Below, piece after piece: positions 48,572 through 56,302 of a stretch of DNA of 64,000 nucleotides. Source of the stretch: an uncultured Myxococcales bacterium (GTDB lineage: Bacteria > Myxococcota > Myxococcia > Myxococcales > Myxococcaceae); contig CALJKW010000009.1 in assembly GCA_937980205.1 (NCBI GenBank), positions 186,001-250,000 of the forward strand, in the 5' to 3' direction. A program made the translations under genes and the position numbers. How positions within the stretch are numbered: position 1 is the stretch's first letter; each line of letters starts with the position of its first letter. The notes beneath the pieces are model-generated. The model made no database searches. It was given only the letters and a program-made list of their open reading frames with translations, and was not told the origin of the DNA.

Positions 48572-49687
48572 TCACAGCACCACGAGGTCGTCCTTGTGCA
48601 CGGCCTCGTCGAGCCCGCGGTAGCCGAGCTCGGCCTCGATCTGCGAGGTCTTCTTTCCCGCGATGCGCTGGAGCTCGTTCGAGTCGTAGGCCGCGAGCCC
48701 GCGCGCGAAGGCCTCTCCGTCGGCGCCGACGATGTCGACGGGGTCTCCCTTGTCGAACCGGCCCTCCACGGCGCGGACCCCGCTGGGCAGCAGGCTCTTG
48801 TTCCGCTCGAGCACGGCGCGGCGCGCGCCGTCGTCGACGGTGAGCCGGCCGCGCGCCTTCAGGGCGTGCGCGATCCACGCCGCGCGCGCCTTCGTCTTCT
48901 GCGTGACCGCCTCGAACAGCGTGCCGACCTCTTCTCCCGCGAGCACCTGGCCGAGGCGGCCCGCGGTGAGCCCGGCGCAGATGACGGTGCGGATGCCGAG
49001 CTCGGTCGCGCGCGCCGCGGCGCGAACCTTCGTCGCCATGCCGCCGGTGCCGACCTTCGAGCCCGAGGCGCCCGCCTTGGCCAGCAGCTCTTTCGTCAGC
49101 TGCGACACGTAGGCGATGCGCTCGGCGCGCGGGTTCTGGCGCGGGTCCTCTTCGTAGAGGCCGTCGACGTCGCTCAAGATGACGAGCAGGTCGGCGTCCA
49201 CGAGGCCGGCGACGAGACCGGCGAGCGTGTCGTTGTCTCCGAACTTGATCTCGTCGGCGCTGACCGTGTCGTTCTCGTTGATCACGGGGATGACGCGCTG
49301 CTCGAGCAGCCGCTCGAGCGCGTGGCGCGCGTTCAGGTAGCGCCGGCGCTCCTGGACGTCGTCGTGCGTGAGCAGCACCTGGGCGACGGGGCGCGGGTGC
49401 AGCGCCTCTTCCCACGCGCGCATCAGGCGGCTCTGGCCGACGGCGGCGCACGCCTGCTTGCCCGGCACGTCCTTCGGCTTCGCGGGCAGGCCGAGGCGCT
49501 CGACCCCGAGCGCGATGGCGCCAGAGGAGACGACGACGACCTCGCGCTCCGCCGCCGCCTCGGCGATCTCGGAGGCGAGCTGCTCGAAGTGCGCGCGGTG
49601 AAACCGGCCCGTCGCGTTGGTGAGCGCGTTGGTGCCGACCTTCACCACGATGCGGCGGGCCTTCTTCAGTGCCGGTCGGCTGTCCAT
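48572..49687 (-). CDS. proB: Glutamate 5-kinase
   Basis: This 371-residue cytosolic enzyme phosphorylates glutamate, the first step of proline synthesis. The amino acid kinase fold shows ARRIVVKVGTNALT, VVVVSSGAIALG, IPVINENDTVS and LVILSDVDGLY. About residues 270-371 are a PUA domain, as in E. coli ProB. No proA is adjacent here. The start (ATG 49687) is 38 bases from the divergent hflX start. Confidence 0.93.
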   Translation of the reverse strand: MDSRPALKKARRIVVKVGTNALTNATGRFHRAHFEQLASEIAEAAAEREVVVVSSGAIALGVERLGLPAKPKDVPGKQACAAVGQSRLMRAWEEALHPRPVAQVLLTHDDVQERRRYLNARHALERLLEQRVIPVINENDTVSADEIKFGDNDTLAGLVAGLVDADLLVILSDVDGLYEEDPRQNPRAERIAYVSQLTKELLAKAGASGSKVGTGGMATKVRAAARATELGIRTVICAGLTAGRLGQVLAGEEVGTLFEAVTQKTKARAAWIAHALKARGRLTVDDGARRAVLERNKSLLPSGVRAVEGRFDKGDPVDIVGADGEAFARGLAAYDSNELQRIAGKKTSQIEAELGYRGLDEAVHKDDLVVL

Positions 49688-49725
49688 TTTCAGAGACGGC
49701 GTTATAGGACGTCTCCCCTTCCTCG

Positions 49726-51387
49726 ATGCACGAACCCTTCGGCAACACCTTCGGCCTCAAGCCCTCCGAGCTCAAGCACCTCAAGCACACGTGGCGCCGC
49801 CGCACGTCTCCGCACGAGCTGGTGTCGCCCGAGCTCGCGCGCCACCTCACCGAGTTCTCGCGCGAGACGCACCGCCAGGTGGGCGTGCTGCTGAACCGCA
49901 AAGGCGAGGTCGAGTGGGTCGTCGTCGGCAACGCGCACAAGCTCGAGCTGCCCGACATCGGGCGCGCGCGCGCCGGCCAGGTCCGCCTGCGCGGCCTGCG
50001 GCTGGTGCACACGCACCTCAAGAGCGAGCCGCTCACGAAGGACGACCTCACCGACCTCGCGCTGCTGCGCCTCGACGCCGTCGCCGCCATCGGAGTGAAG
50101 GACGACGGTCTGCCCGGCGTGCTGCACTGGGCGCACCTGCTGCCCGCGAACGGCGAGGGCCAGTACTGGCGCACCGAGACGCTGCCGAGCGTTCACGACG
50201 AGCAGCCCGACATGGCCGCGACGCTCGAGGCGCTCGAGGACGAGCTCGCCCAGCAGGTCTCGCTGCGCAAGGTCGGAGACCGCGAGCGCGCGGTGCTCGT
50301 CGCCGTCTGCCTCGACCGCAACCGCGGCGCCAGCGAGTCGTCGCTCGCCGAGCTGGCCGAGCTCGCGCGCACGGCCGGCGTCGAGGTCGTCGAAGAGGTG
50401 CTGCAGGTCCGCCGCGAGGCCGACCCGCGCTACCTCATCGGCCGCGGCAAGCTCGACGAGCTCAACCTCGCGTCGATGCAGACCGGCGCAGACGTGCTGG
50501 TGTTCGACAAGAACCTCACGGCGTCGCAGGCGCGGCACATCGGCGAGGCGACGAGTATGAAGGTGCTCGATCGCACGCAGCTCATCCTCGACATCTTCGC
50601 GCAGCGCGCGCAGAGCGCCGACGGCAAGCTGCAGGTCGAGCTCGCGCAGCTCAAGTACATGCTGCCGCGGCTCGTGCAGTCGGACTCGTCGCTGTCGCGC
50701 CTCATGGGCGGCGGCGTCGGAGGCCGCGGCCCCGGCGAGACGAAGCTCGAGATCGATCGCCGCCGCGTGCGCGACCGCATCACGCAGCTCGAGCGGAAGA
50801 TCGATCAGCTGAGCCAGGACCGGAAGACGCGCCGCCGCGCGCGCAACCGCCGCGAGCTGCCGGTGATCTCCATCGTCGGGTACACGAACGCCGGGAAGTC
50901 GACGCTGCTGAACGCGCTCACGCAGAGCGAGGTGCTGGCCGAGGACAAGCTGTTCGCGACGCTGGATCCGACGAGCCGCCGCCTGCGCTTCCCGCGCGAG
51001 CACGAGGTGATCATCACCGACACGGTGGGCTTCATTCGCGATCTCCCGAAGGACCTCGTCGCCGCGTTCCGCGCCACGCTGGAAGAGCTGGAGGACGCGT
51101 CGCTGCTGCTGCACGTCGTCGACGCTGCCGACCCCGCGCACCCGCAGCAGATCGAGGCGGTCGAGAACATTCTCCACTCGCTCGAGCTGTCGTCGACGCC
51201 GCGGCTGTTGGTGTGGAACAAGGCCGACAAGCTGCCGCCCGAGGCCATCGACGAGCTGCTCGCCGAGCACGGCGGCGTGGCCATCAGCGCCGCGCGCCGG
51301 GAAGGGCTGCAGCCGCTGCTCGAGAAGGCCGAGCGCACGCTCTTCGCCGAGACCGCGAGCGAAGAGCTGTCGGCCCTGCGCCAATAA
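49726..51387 (+). CDS. hflX: GTPase HflX with long N-terminal extension
   Basis: This 553-residue ribosome-associated GTPase has motifs G1 (VGYTNAGKSTLL), G3 (ITDTVGFIRDLP) and G4 (LLVWNKADKLP) and the HflX central domain (ADPRYLIGRGKLDELNL). E. coli HflX is 426 residues; here about 170 extra N-terminal residues (HEPFGNTFGLKPSELKHLKH, VEWVVVGNAHKLELPDI) precede the core. HflX splits stalled ribosomes. A TATAGG is near the start. The stop is followed directly by a palindromic repeat. Confidence 0.9.
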   Translation: MHEPFGNTFGLKPSELKHLKHTWRRRTSPHELVSPELARHLTEFSRETHRQVGVLLNRKGEVEWVVVGNAHKLELPDIGRARAGQVRLRGLRLVHTHLKSEPLTKDDLTDLALLRLDAVAAIGVKDDGLPGVLHWAHLLPANGEGQYWRTETLPSVHDEQPDMAATLEALEDELAQQVSLRKVGDRERAVLVAVCLDRNRGASESSLAELAELARTAGVEVVEEVLQVRREADPRYLIGRGKLDELNLASMQTGADVLVFDKNLTASQARHIGEATSMKVLDRTQLILDIFAQRAQSADGKLQVELAQLKYMLPRLVQSDSSLSRLMGGGVGGRGPGETKLEIDRRRVRDRITQLERKIDQLSQDRKTRRRARNRRELPVISIVGYTNAGKSTLLNALTQSEVLAEDKLFATLDPTSRRLRFPREHEVIITDTVGFIRDLPKDLVAAFRATLEELEDASLLLHVVDAADPAHPQQIEAVENILHSLELSSTPRLLVWNKADKLPPEAIDELLAEHGGVAISAARREGLQPLLEKAERTLFAETASEELSALRQ

Positions 51388-51408
51388 AATGGGGACAGGC
51401 CCCATTTT
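51386..51408 (+). terminator. Palindromic hairpin AAAATGGGG/CCCCATTTT after hflX
   Basis: AAAATGGGG (51386-51394) is perfectly complementary to CCCCATTTT (51400-51408) across a five-base loop, and the stop codon of hflX overlaps the left arm. The T run after the right arm fits an intrinsic terminator. It belongs to the GGGGACAGGCCCC repeat family (another at 28385). Confidence 0.55.
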
Positions 51409-51442
51409 CTGCGCCTGAGCAGTTTCGCGGGCTTGCGAAAAA

Positions 51443-51455
51443 GGGGACAGTCCCC
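51443..51455. repeat. GGGGACAGTCCCC palindrome just before a start codon
   Basis: GGGGAC-A-GTCCCC at 51443-51455 is preceded by AAAAA and followed by ATTTCC. It is a second copy of the element in one intergenic region. It ends seven bases before the GTG start at 51462. Confidence 0.55.
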
Positions 51456-51461
51456 ATTTCC

Positions 51462-52442
51462 GTGACCGCGGTCTGGCTGCCCATCGTGCTCGTGCTGGCG
51501 CAGGCGGACGCCGGCGTGTCGCTCGAGCTCGACACGAGCGTCGCCGAGAGCCGCCAGGCGCTCGAGTCGATGCGCAACCTGCTGCGCGCGGCGGAGCACG
51601 GCCTGCAGGAGGCGAACGACCTCGGCGATCGCGCCGCGTTCGACTGCGTGAAGAACGGCCAGGTGGCGATCGCGCACCGCATCGAGTCGGCCGAGCAGTG
51701 GCACGTCATGCTCGAGGGCGCGGTGCGCGACGGAGACCCGGTGCAGGCGCGGCGCCTGCTCGCCCACGTCACCGACACCCAGCGCGAGGTGCAGAAGAAG
51801 GCGATGGATCTCGCGAGCTGCCGGCTGAAGCTCGAGCCCGAGATTCCGGTGCGGAACCGGTCGTGGTTCTTCTGCGAGGGCCGGCCGCCCGACGCCACCG
51901 ACCCGGTGTGGAGGTCGTGCGAGTCGACGCGCACCAGCGTGGCGGCGTTCTCGGCCGGCGGCGCGCTCATCGCGGTGCCCATCGGCTCGGTGCTCGCGGT
52001 CTCGCAGCGGGGCGGGTTCGATCAATACGGCGGCCTCATCCTCGAAGCCGGCGCCGGCGGCCTCATCGGCGGGCTCGCGCTCTTCACCCTGAGCGGAGCC
52101 GTCGCGCTGGCGATCACCTCGGGGATGCCGGACGGCAGCGCGAAGAAGGCGGTGCCGTACGTGGGCGCGCTGACCGCGCTCGGCACCGGAGCCGGCGCGA
52201 TCGTCGGCATGATGCTCGAGCGCCCGAACGCGGGCCTCAGCGCGCCGATCGCGGCGGGCGTCGGCTGGGCGGTCGTGGTCGGCATCTCGGCGTTCCTCGC
52301 TGCCGTGCTCGATCACTTCGACGTCGTGACGAGCGGCGAGGAGCAGACGCTGGCGCAGAAGGTCTTCGTGGCGGCGCCGGCGCTCATGCTGCTCTCCGCC
52401 CTCTTCACCATGCCCGCCGCCTGGTCGCTCTTCTCGCGGTGA
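51462..52442 (+). CDS. Exported membrane protein of unknown function
   Basis: GTG 51462 lies just after the GGGGACAGTCCCC palindrome. The 326-residue product has a signal peptide (VTAVWLPIVLVLAQADAG), a helical Cys-containing ectodomain (about 22-150), then four hydrophobic helices in the second half (FSAGGALIAVPIGSVLAV, LIGGLALFTLSGAVALAIT, AIVGMMLERPNAGL, VFVAAPALMLLSALF). The family is not recognised. The start codon lacks a Shine-Dalgarno. Confidence 0.6.
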   Translation: MTAVWLPIVLVLAQADAGVSLELDTSVAESRQALESMRNLLRAAEHGLQEANDLGDRAAFDCVKNGQVAIAHRIESAEQWHVMLEGAVRDGDPVQARRLLAHVTDTQREVQKKAMDLASCRLKLEPEIPVRNRSWFFCEGRPPDATDPVWRSCESTRTSVAAFSAGGALIAVPIGSVLAVSQRGGFDQYGGLILEAGAGGLIGGLALFTLSGAVALAITSGMPDGSAKKAVPYVGALTALGTGAGAIVGMMLERPNAGLSAPIAAGVGWAVVVGISAFLAAVLDHFDVVTSGEEQTLAQKVFVAAPALMLLSALFTMPAAWSLFSR

Positions 52443-52470
52443 GAATCGAGAATCGGGGCCTGGCCCGAGC

Positions 52471-53418
52471 TCAGCCCACGATCTCGAGCACCGAGTGGAG
52501 CCACTCCATGACCTGCACGTTCGTCTGGAGCATGCCCTCGTCCATCGCGAAGGCGAACAGCGCGCCGGCGAGCTGGCCGGCGGTCTGGTAGCGGTTCCGC
52601 ACGTCCGGCGCGAGCGCCTTCGAGATGATCGCCGCGAGCGGCTTGTCGACGTAGTCGGGGATCTGCAGCTTCGCCGCGCGGATCGCCGCCATCACCTGAT
52701 CCTGCGACGCCCCGTCCTTCTGGAACGGGTGATACCCGACCACCATCTCGTGCAGCATGATGCCGACCGCGAACACGTCGGACGCCGGCGACAGCTTCTC
52801 GCCCCGCGTCTGCTCCGGCGAGAGGTACGAGAGCTTCCCCGCCGCCACGCCCTCTCCGGGGCCGATGTTGCCGCGCGACGACGTCGCCACGCCGAAGTCT
52901 CCGAGCTTGATCTCGCCGTCTCCGGAGAAGAAGACGTTCGACGGGTTCACGTCAGAGTGAATCAGGTGCATCGCCGCGCCGCTGCGCGTCTTCGCCTGGT
53001 GGAAGTACGCGAGCCCCTTGAGCACCTCGAGGCAGCAGTGCACGCCCATCGACACCGGGAAGTCGCGCATCAGCCGGCGGTGCGCGTCCATCACCTGCCG
53101 CAGGTCGCCGCCGATGAGGTACTCCATCGAGATGTACGGGCGGCCGAACGCCTCGCCGACCTCGTAGCGCCCGACGAGGTTCGGATGGTCGAGCAGCCCC
53201 ATCAGGTCGGCCTCGTCGTGGAACGCCTCGGCGTTCATGCCCTTCTTCATCAGCTTCAGCGCGACCTCGACCTGGTTGCCGTCGACGTCGATGGCGTCGG
53301 CGAGGAAGACCTCGGCCATGCCGCCCGCTCCGACGCGCGAGCGAATCACGTACTTGCCGAAGCGCCGCGACGGCACCTCGATGGTCTTTTGCTCGGGGGC
53401 TTCCAAGCGCCCACGCAC
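52471..53418 (-). CDS. Ser/Thr protein kinase (Hanks type)
   Basis: This 315-residue kinase starts at GTG 53418 (TTG 53406 is possible). The Gly loop is RSRVGAGGMAEVFLA, the Lys is in VEVALKLMKK, the catalytic loop reads LIHSDVNPSNV (Asp kept, Lys changed to Asn) and DFG is intact (LGDFGVATSS). No membrane anchor is seen, so it is a short soluble kinase. The C-terminus has a helical tail. It lies five bases beyond the DUF393 gene, which is co-transcribed. Confidence 0.85.
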   Translation of the reverse strand: MRGRLEAPEQKTIEVPSRRFGKYVIRSRVGAGGMAEVFLADAIDVDGNQVEVALKLMKKGMNAEAFHDEADLMGLLDHPNLVGRYEVGEAFGRPYISMEYLIGGDLRQVMDAHRRLMRDFPVSMGVHCCLEVLKGLAYFHQAKTRSGAAMHLIHSDVNPSNVFFSGDGEIKLGDFGVATSSRGNIGPGEGVAAGKLSYLSPEQTRGEKLSPASDVFAVGIMLHEMVVGYHPFQKDGASQDQVMAAIRAAKLQIPDYVDKPLAAIISKALAPDVRNRYQTAGQLAGALFAFAMDEGMLQTNVQVMEWLHSVLEIVG

Positions 53419-53423
53419 TCTAC

Positions 53424-53915
53424 TTACGAGCGCAGCGCTTCGGCGAGGCACTTCGCGCAGAAGGAATGCCCTGGCGCGGTGCCCGCTCCGCAGCTGCGGC
53501 ACCTCGGCAGCTCGCACGCCCCGTCGTGACACGCAGGAGACTGCGGCAGCACCTCGAGCTCGCGCCGCAGCTCGACGTCGCTCTGCAGCGCGAACAGCCG
53601 CGACAGCCCGTGGCGCCACGAGCCGGCGAGCTCGACCACCTTGCGAGCCAGCGACCGGTCTCCGCGCGAGAGCCGCACCGACCACCCCCGCCACTCGGTG
53701 AGCAGCCACAGCGTCATCAGCCACGCGTCGGTGTCGCGGTACACGCCGCCGGCCGAGTCGATGACGACCAGCTCGGCCTTCTCGCCCTTCTCCACCGGCA
53801 GCTGCGAGGCCGGCAGCACCGACACCGGCACGAACGTCGGCTGCACCTTCAGCCACTCGGCGCAGCGGCAGCAGAAGCCGCACGCGTCGTCGTAGAAGAT
53901 GAAGGCTCCGGTCAC
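53424..53915 (-). CDS. DCC/DUF393 thiol-disulfide oxidoreductase-like protein with zinc-ribbon end
   Basis: This 163-residue protein starts at GTG 53915, overlapping the stop of the upstream membrane protein by four bases. The DUF393 mark is FIFYDDACGFCCRCAEWL (YDxxCxxC), followed by VYRDTDAWLMTLWLL. The last about 20 residues have a zinc-ribbon-like CRSCGAGTAPGHSFCAKCL, which is unusual for the family. Redox activity is probable. It is co-transcribed with the kinase gene. Confidence 0.82.
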   Translation of the reverse strand: MTGAFIFYDDACGFCCRCAEWLKVQPTFVPVSVLPASQLPVEKGEKAELVVIDSAGGVYRDTDAWLMTLWLLTEWRGWSVRLSRGDRSLARKVVELAGSWRHGLSRLFALQSDVELRRELEVLPQSPACHDGACELPRCRSCGAGTAPGHSFCAKCLAEALRS

Positions 53916-54337
53916 GGCACCCTCTGGGCCGCGGTCGACGGCACCCACTCGCGCGGCATCACCGGCGGCGGCAGGCGGTCGGCGATCGCGCGCCGGCGCA
54001 TGCGGTTGAACACGTACAGGTTGGCGAAGTGCATGATGCCGAGCACGACGAGCACCGAGCCCACCTTCCCGGCGAGGTTCTCGAGCACCTGCTGCGCGTT
54101 GTACGCGGGCACCGACGTCTTCAGCGACAGCACCACCCAGCCGCAGTTGATCAGGTAGAAGCCGACGAGCAGCAGGTGGTTGACCGCCTCGGCGAGCTTC
54201 TCCTTGCCGACGAACGTGTCGTTCAAGAACGCGGCGCCGTGCTTGAAGAGCGTGCGGCCGACTCCGATCGTCACGGCGATCGAGACGGTGAGATACGCGA
54301 GGTACTGCGCGACCAGGTACGGGTTGCTCTGTTCCAA
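53912..54337 (-). CDS. Integral membrane protein of unknown function
   Basis: The 141-residue protein starts at TTG 54337, with GGGAGG seven bases upstream on the minus strand. About three hydrophobic helices are seen (VAQYLAYLTVSIAVTIGVG, LLLVGFYLINCGWVVLSL, VLVVLGIMHFANLYVFN). It is the first gene of the membrane protein / DUF393 / kinase operon. Adjacent to the ArsR-operator region, from which it diverges. Confidence 0.68.
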   Translation of the reverse strand: MEQSNPYLVAQYLAYLTVSIAVTIGVGRTLFKHGAAFLNDTFVGKEKLAEAVNHLLLVGFYLINCGWVVLSLKTSVPAYNAQQVLENLAGKVGSVLVVLGIMHFANLYVFNRMRRRAIADRLPPPVMPREWVPSTAAQRVP

Positions 54338-54402
54338 GTGTGTTCCTCCCTTTCGCCCATCCGTACCGGTCGCCGCGCCGCCGGTTGCGGGCTTGATCTC
54401 GT

Positions 54403-54434
54403 TTAGCGAATCCGCTAATTAGCCATCTCGCTAA
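54403..54434 (+). promoter_or_regulatory. Two tandem 16-bp dyads (TTAGCG-N4-CGCTAA), probable ArsR operators
   Basis: TTAGCG(AATC)CGCTAA lies at 54403-54418 and TTAGCC(ATCT)CGCTAA at 54419-54434. The outer parts also form GTTTAGCGA / TCGCTAAAC. They precede the operon containing an ArsR-family gene, so autoregulation is likely. Confidence 0.65.
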
Positions 54435-54449
54435 ACAGGAGCCGCGAAC

Positions 54450-54770
54450 ATGGCCAAAGGACGACCGCAGGACGTGCTGTGCATCTACCGGGTGAAGCGG
54501 GCGAAGGAGGCCGCGTTCAAGAAGCTCTTGAAGAAGCACGGGCCGACGCTGAAGAAGGCGGGCTTGAGCAGCGACAAGGGCCCGGTCATCTGGAAGGCCG
54601 AGTCGGGCCGCAAGCCCGGCGTCATCTACGTCGAGCAGATGCAGTGGAAGGACGAGAACAGCTCGAACGCCGCGCACCAGATGCCCGAGGTGATGGCGGT
54701 CTGGGAGCCGATGGGTGAGTGCTGCGACGGCATGGAGTTCCTGCACCTGAAACCCGCGGACCTTGGCTGA
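54450..54770 (+). CDS. Hypothetical protein, possible ABM-like dimeric fold
   Basis: This 106-residue protein (MAKGRPQDVLCIYRVKRAKE) has an alpha/beta pattern similar to antibiotic biosynthesis monooxygenase or EthD-like dimers, with IYRVKRAKEAAFKKLLKKHG and VIYVEQMQWKDE. The match is weak. It overlaps the ArsR gene by 8 bases. AGGAG is near the start. It probably belongs to the ArsR-controlled operon. Confidence 0.6.
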   Translation: MAKGRPQDVLCIYRVKRAKEAAFKKLLKKHGPTLKKAGLSSDKGPVIWKAESGRKPGVIYVEQMQWKDENSSNAAHQMPEVMAVWEPMGECCDGMEFLHLKPADLG

Positions 54771-55059
54771 TCCCGAAGAGCGGCTCGCCGAGCTCGATGC
54801 CGTGTTCGCCGCGCTGTCGCACCGGGCGCGGCGGCAGATCCTCATGACGCTGTACTTCCGCGGGGGCTCGATGACCGCGGGCGACATCGCGAAACGGTTC
54901 GAGCACGCGTGGCCGACCACGACGAGGCACCTCAAGGTCCTCGAAGAGGCCGGCCTGGTCACCTGCGAGCGCAAGGCGCAGGCGCGGCTCTACCGGCTCG
55001 AGGTCGACAAGCTGAAGGTGATCGAGGGTTGGACGCAGTGGTTCCGCGGCCGGCGATGA
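54763..55059 (+). CDS. ArsR-family transcriptional regulator
   Basis: This 98-residue winged-helix protein starts at TTG 54763, inside the end of the previous gene. The helix-turn-helix is MTAGDIAKRFEHAWPTTTRHLKVLEEAGLV. The N-terminal LAELDAVFAALSHRARRQIL is typical of ArsR proteins. No classical metal-binding Cys pair is present, so it belongs to a non-metal type. It should repress its own operon via the two dyads upstream. Confidence 0.85.
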   Translation: MADPEERLAELDAVFAALSHRARRQILMTLYFRGGSMTAGDIAKRFEHAWPTTTRHLKVLEEAGLVTCERKAQARLYRLEVDKLKVIEGWTQWFRGRR

Positions 55060-55132
55060 GCGCGGGCTCAGCCCGGAACAGAGGCCGAAAAGACGCCGGG
55101 CTCAGCGCCGGCCGCAGAGGAGAAGACAAGCG

Positions 55133-56302
55133 ATGAAGACCGTCGTGATCGTCGGCGGAGGCCCCGCCGGCATGATGCTCGCCTACCAGCTGGCCTCGAA
55201 CGGCATCGGCGTCCGCGTGCTGGAGCGTCACCCCGACTTCGAGCGCGAGTTCCGCGGAGAGCTGGTGCAGGGCTCCAACGTCGAGCAGCTGAAGAAGGCG
55301 GGCATCTTCCAGAAGCTCGTCGAGCGGGGCGCGGCGATCCCCGACGTCGAGCGGCGCATGTTCGTGGGCCCGACGCGGCAGGTGCAGATCCCCGGGCCGC
55401 AGGAGAAGGGCGCCATCGTCTCGCAGCCCGCCTTCCTGTCGCTGCTGCACGAGGCGTGCAGCGCGTTCCCGCACTACCGGCTCGACTTCTCGTCGGCGGT
55501 CACCGAGGCGCTGGTGGAGAACGGCCGCGTCGTCGGCGTGAAGACGAAGACGCAGGAGCTCAAAGGAGACCTCGTCGTCGTCACCAACGGCCGCAACAGC
55601 CCGCTGCGGAGGTCGTTCGGGCTCGAGACCGAGACGTTCGAGACGACGGCCGACGCGCTGTGGCTGCGCTTCGACTTCTCGCAGGCGAAAGAGGCGCTGC
55701 CCTCGACCGTCGACGTGCACATGTTCGGCAGGGGCGTGGTGATGGTGACGCAGCCGTCGGGCAACCACCGGCTGCACATCGCGTACAGCTCAGCGGAAGA
55801 TCTCGCCGCGCTCAAGCGCGACCTCCCGAAGCTGAAGGAGCGGCTGTTGCCCACGCTCAACGAGCCGCTGCGCAGCGTCGTGGGGGCGCAGCTCTCCGAG
55901 CAGACCGAGATGCAGGTGCTCAAGATCATCGTCGACCGCGTGAAGTCGTGGCACGCGCCGGGCATCCTCTTCCTCGGAGACGCGGCGCACACGATGTCTC
56001 CCTCCGGAGGTCAGGGGCTCAACGTGGCGCTGCGCGACACGTACGTCGCCGCGAACGTCCTCATCCCCGCGCTGCAGAAGAATGAAGAGCTGGCGCTGCA
56101 GAGCATTCAGGACGAGCGCATGCCGGAGATCGCCGCGATCCAGGCGGGGCAGACGCGCGCGGGGCAGATGGTGCTCAAGCCGGCCGGCGTGCTGCACCTG
56201 ATGATGAGCATCATGGGCGTGATGATGTTCTTCATGGGCGCGAAGCTGAGGAAGGGGCACGGCATTCCGATGCCGGAGCCGCGCTTCCTAAAGCCGCTGT
56301 GA
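55133..56302 (+). CDS. FAD-dependent monooxygenase (PHBH-type)
   Basis: This 389-residue flavoprotein has the dinucleotide motif VVIVGGGPAGMMLAYQLA (GxGxxG near residue 8), the second FAD motif GDAAHTMSPSGGQGLNVALRD near 283, and the body of the PHBH-like family. It should hydroxylate or epoxidise an aromatic or lipid substrate. It follows the ArsR gene by 73 bases and may be in the same regulated unit. Its stop overlaps the convergent kinase gene by 15 bases. Confidence 0.87.
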   Translation: MKTVVIVGGGPAGMMLAYQLASNGIGVRVLERHPDFEREFRGELVQGSNVEQLKKAGIFQKLVERGAAIPDVERRMFVGPTRQVQIPGPQEKGAIVSQPAFLSLLHEACSAFPHYRLDFSSAVTEALVENGRVVGVKTKTQELKGDLVVVTNGRNSPLRRSFGLETETFETTADALWLRFDFSQAKEALPSTVDVHMFGRGVVMVTQPSGNHRLHIAYSSAEDLAALKRDLPKLKERLLPTLNEPLRSVVGAQLSEQTEMQVLKIIVDRVKSWHAPGILFLGDAAHTMSPSGGQGLNVALRDTYVAANVLIPALQKNEELALQSIQDERMPEIAAIQAGQTRAGQMVLKPAGVLHLMMSIMGVMMFFMGAKLRKGHGIPMPEPRFLKPL

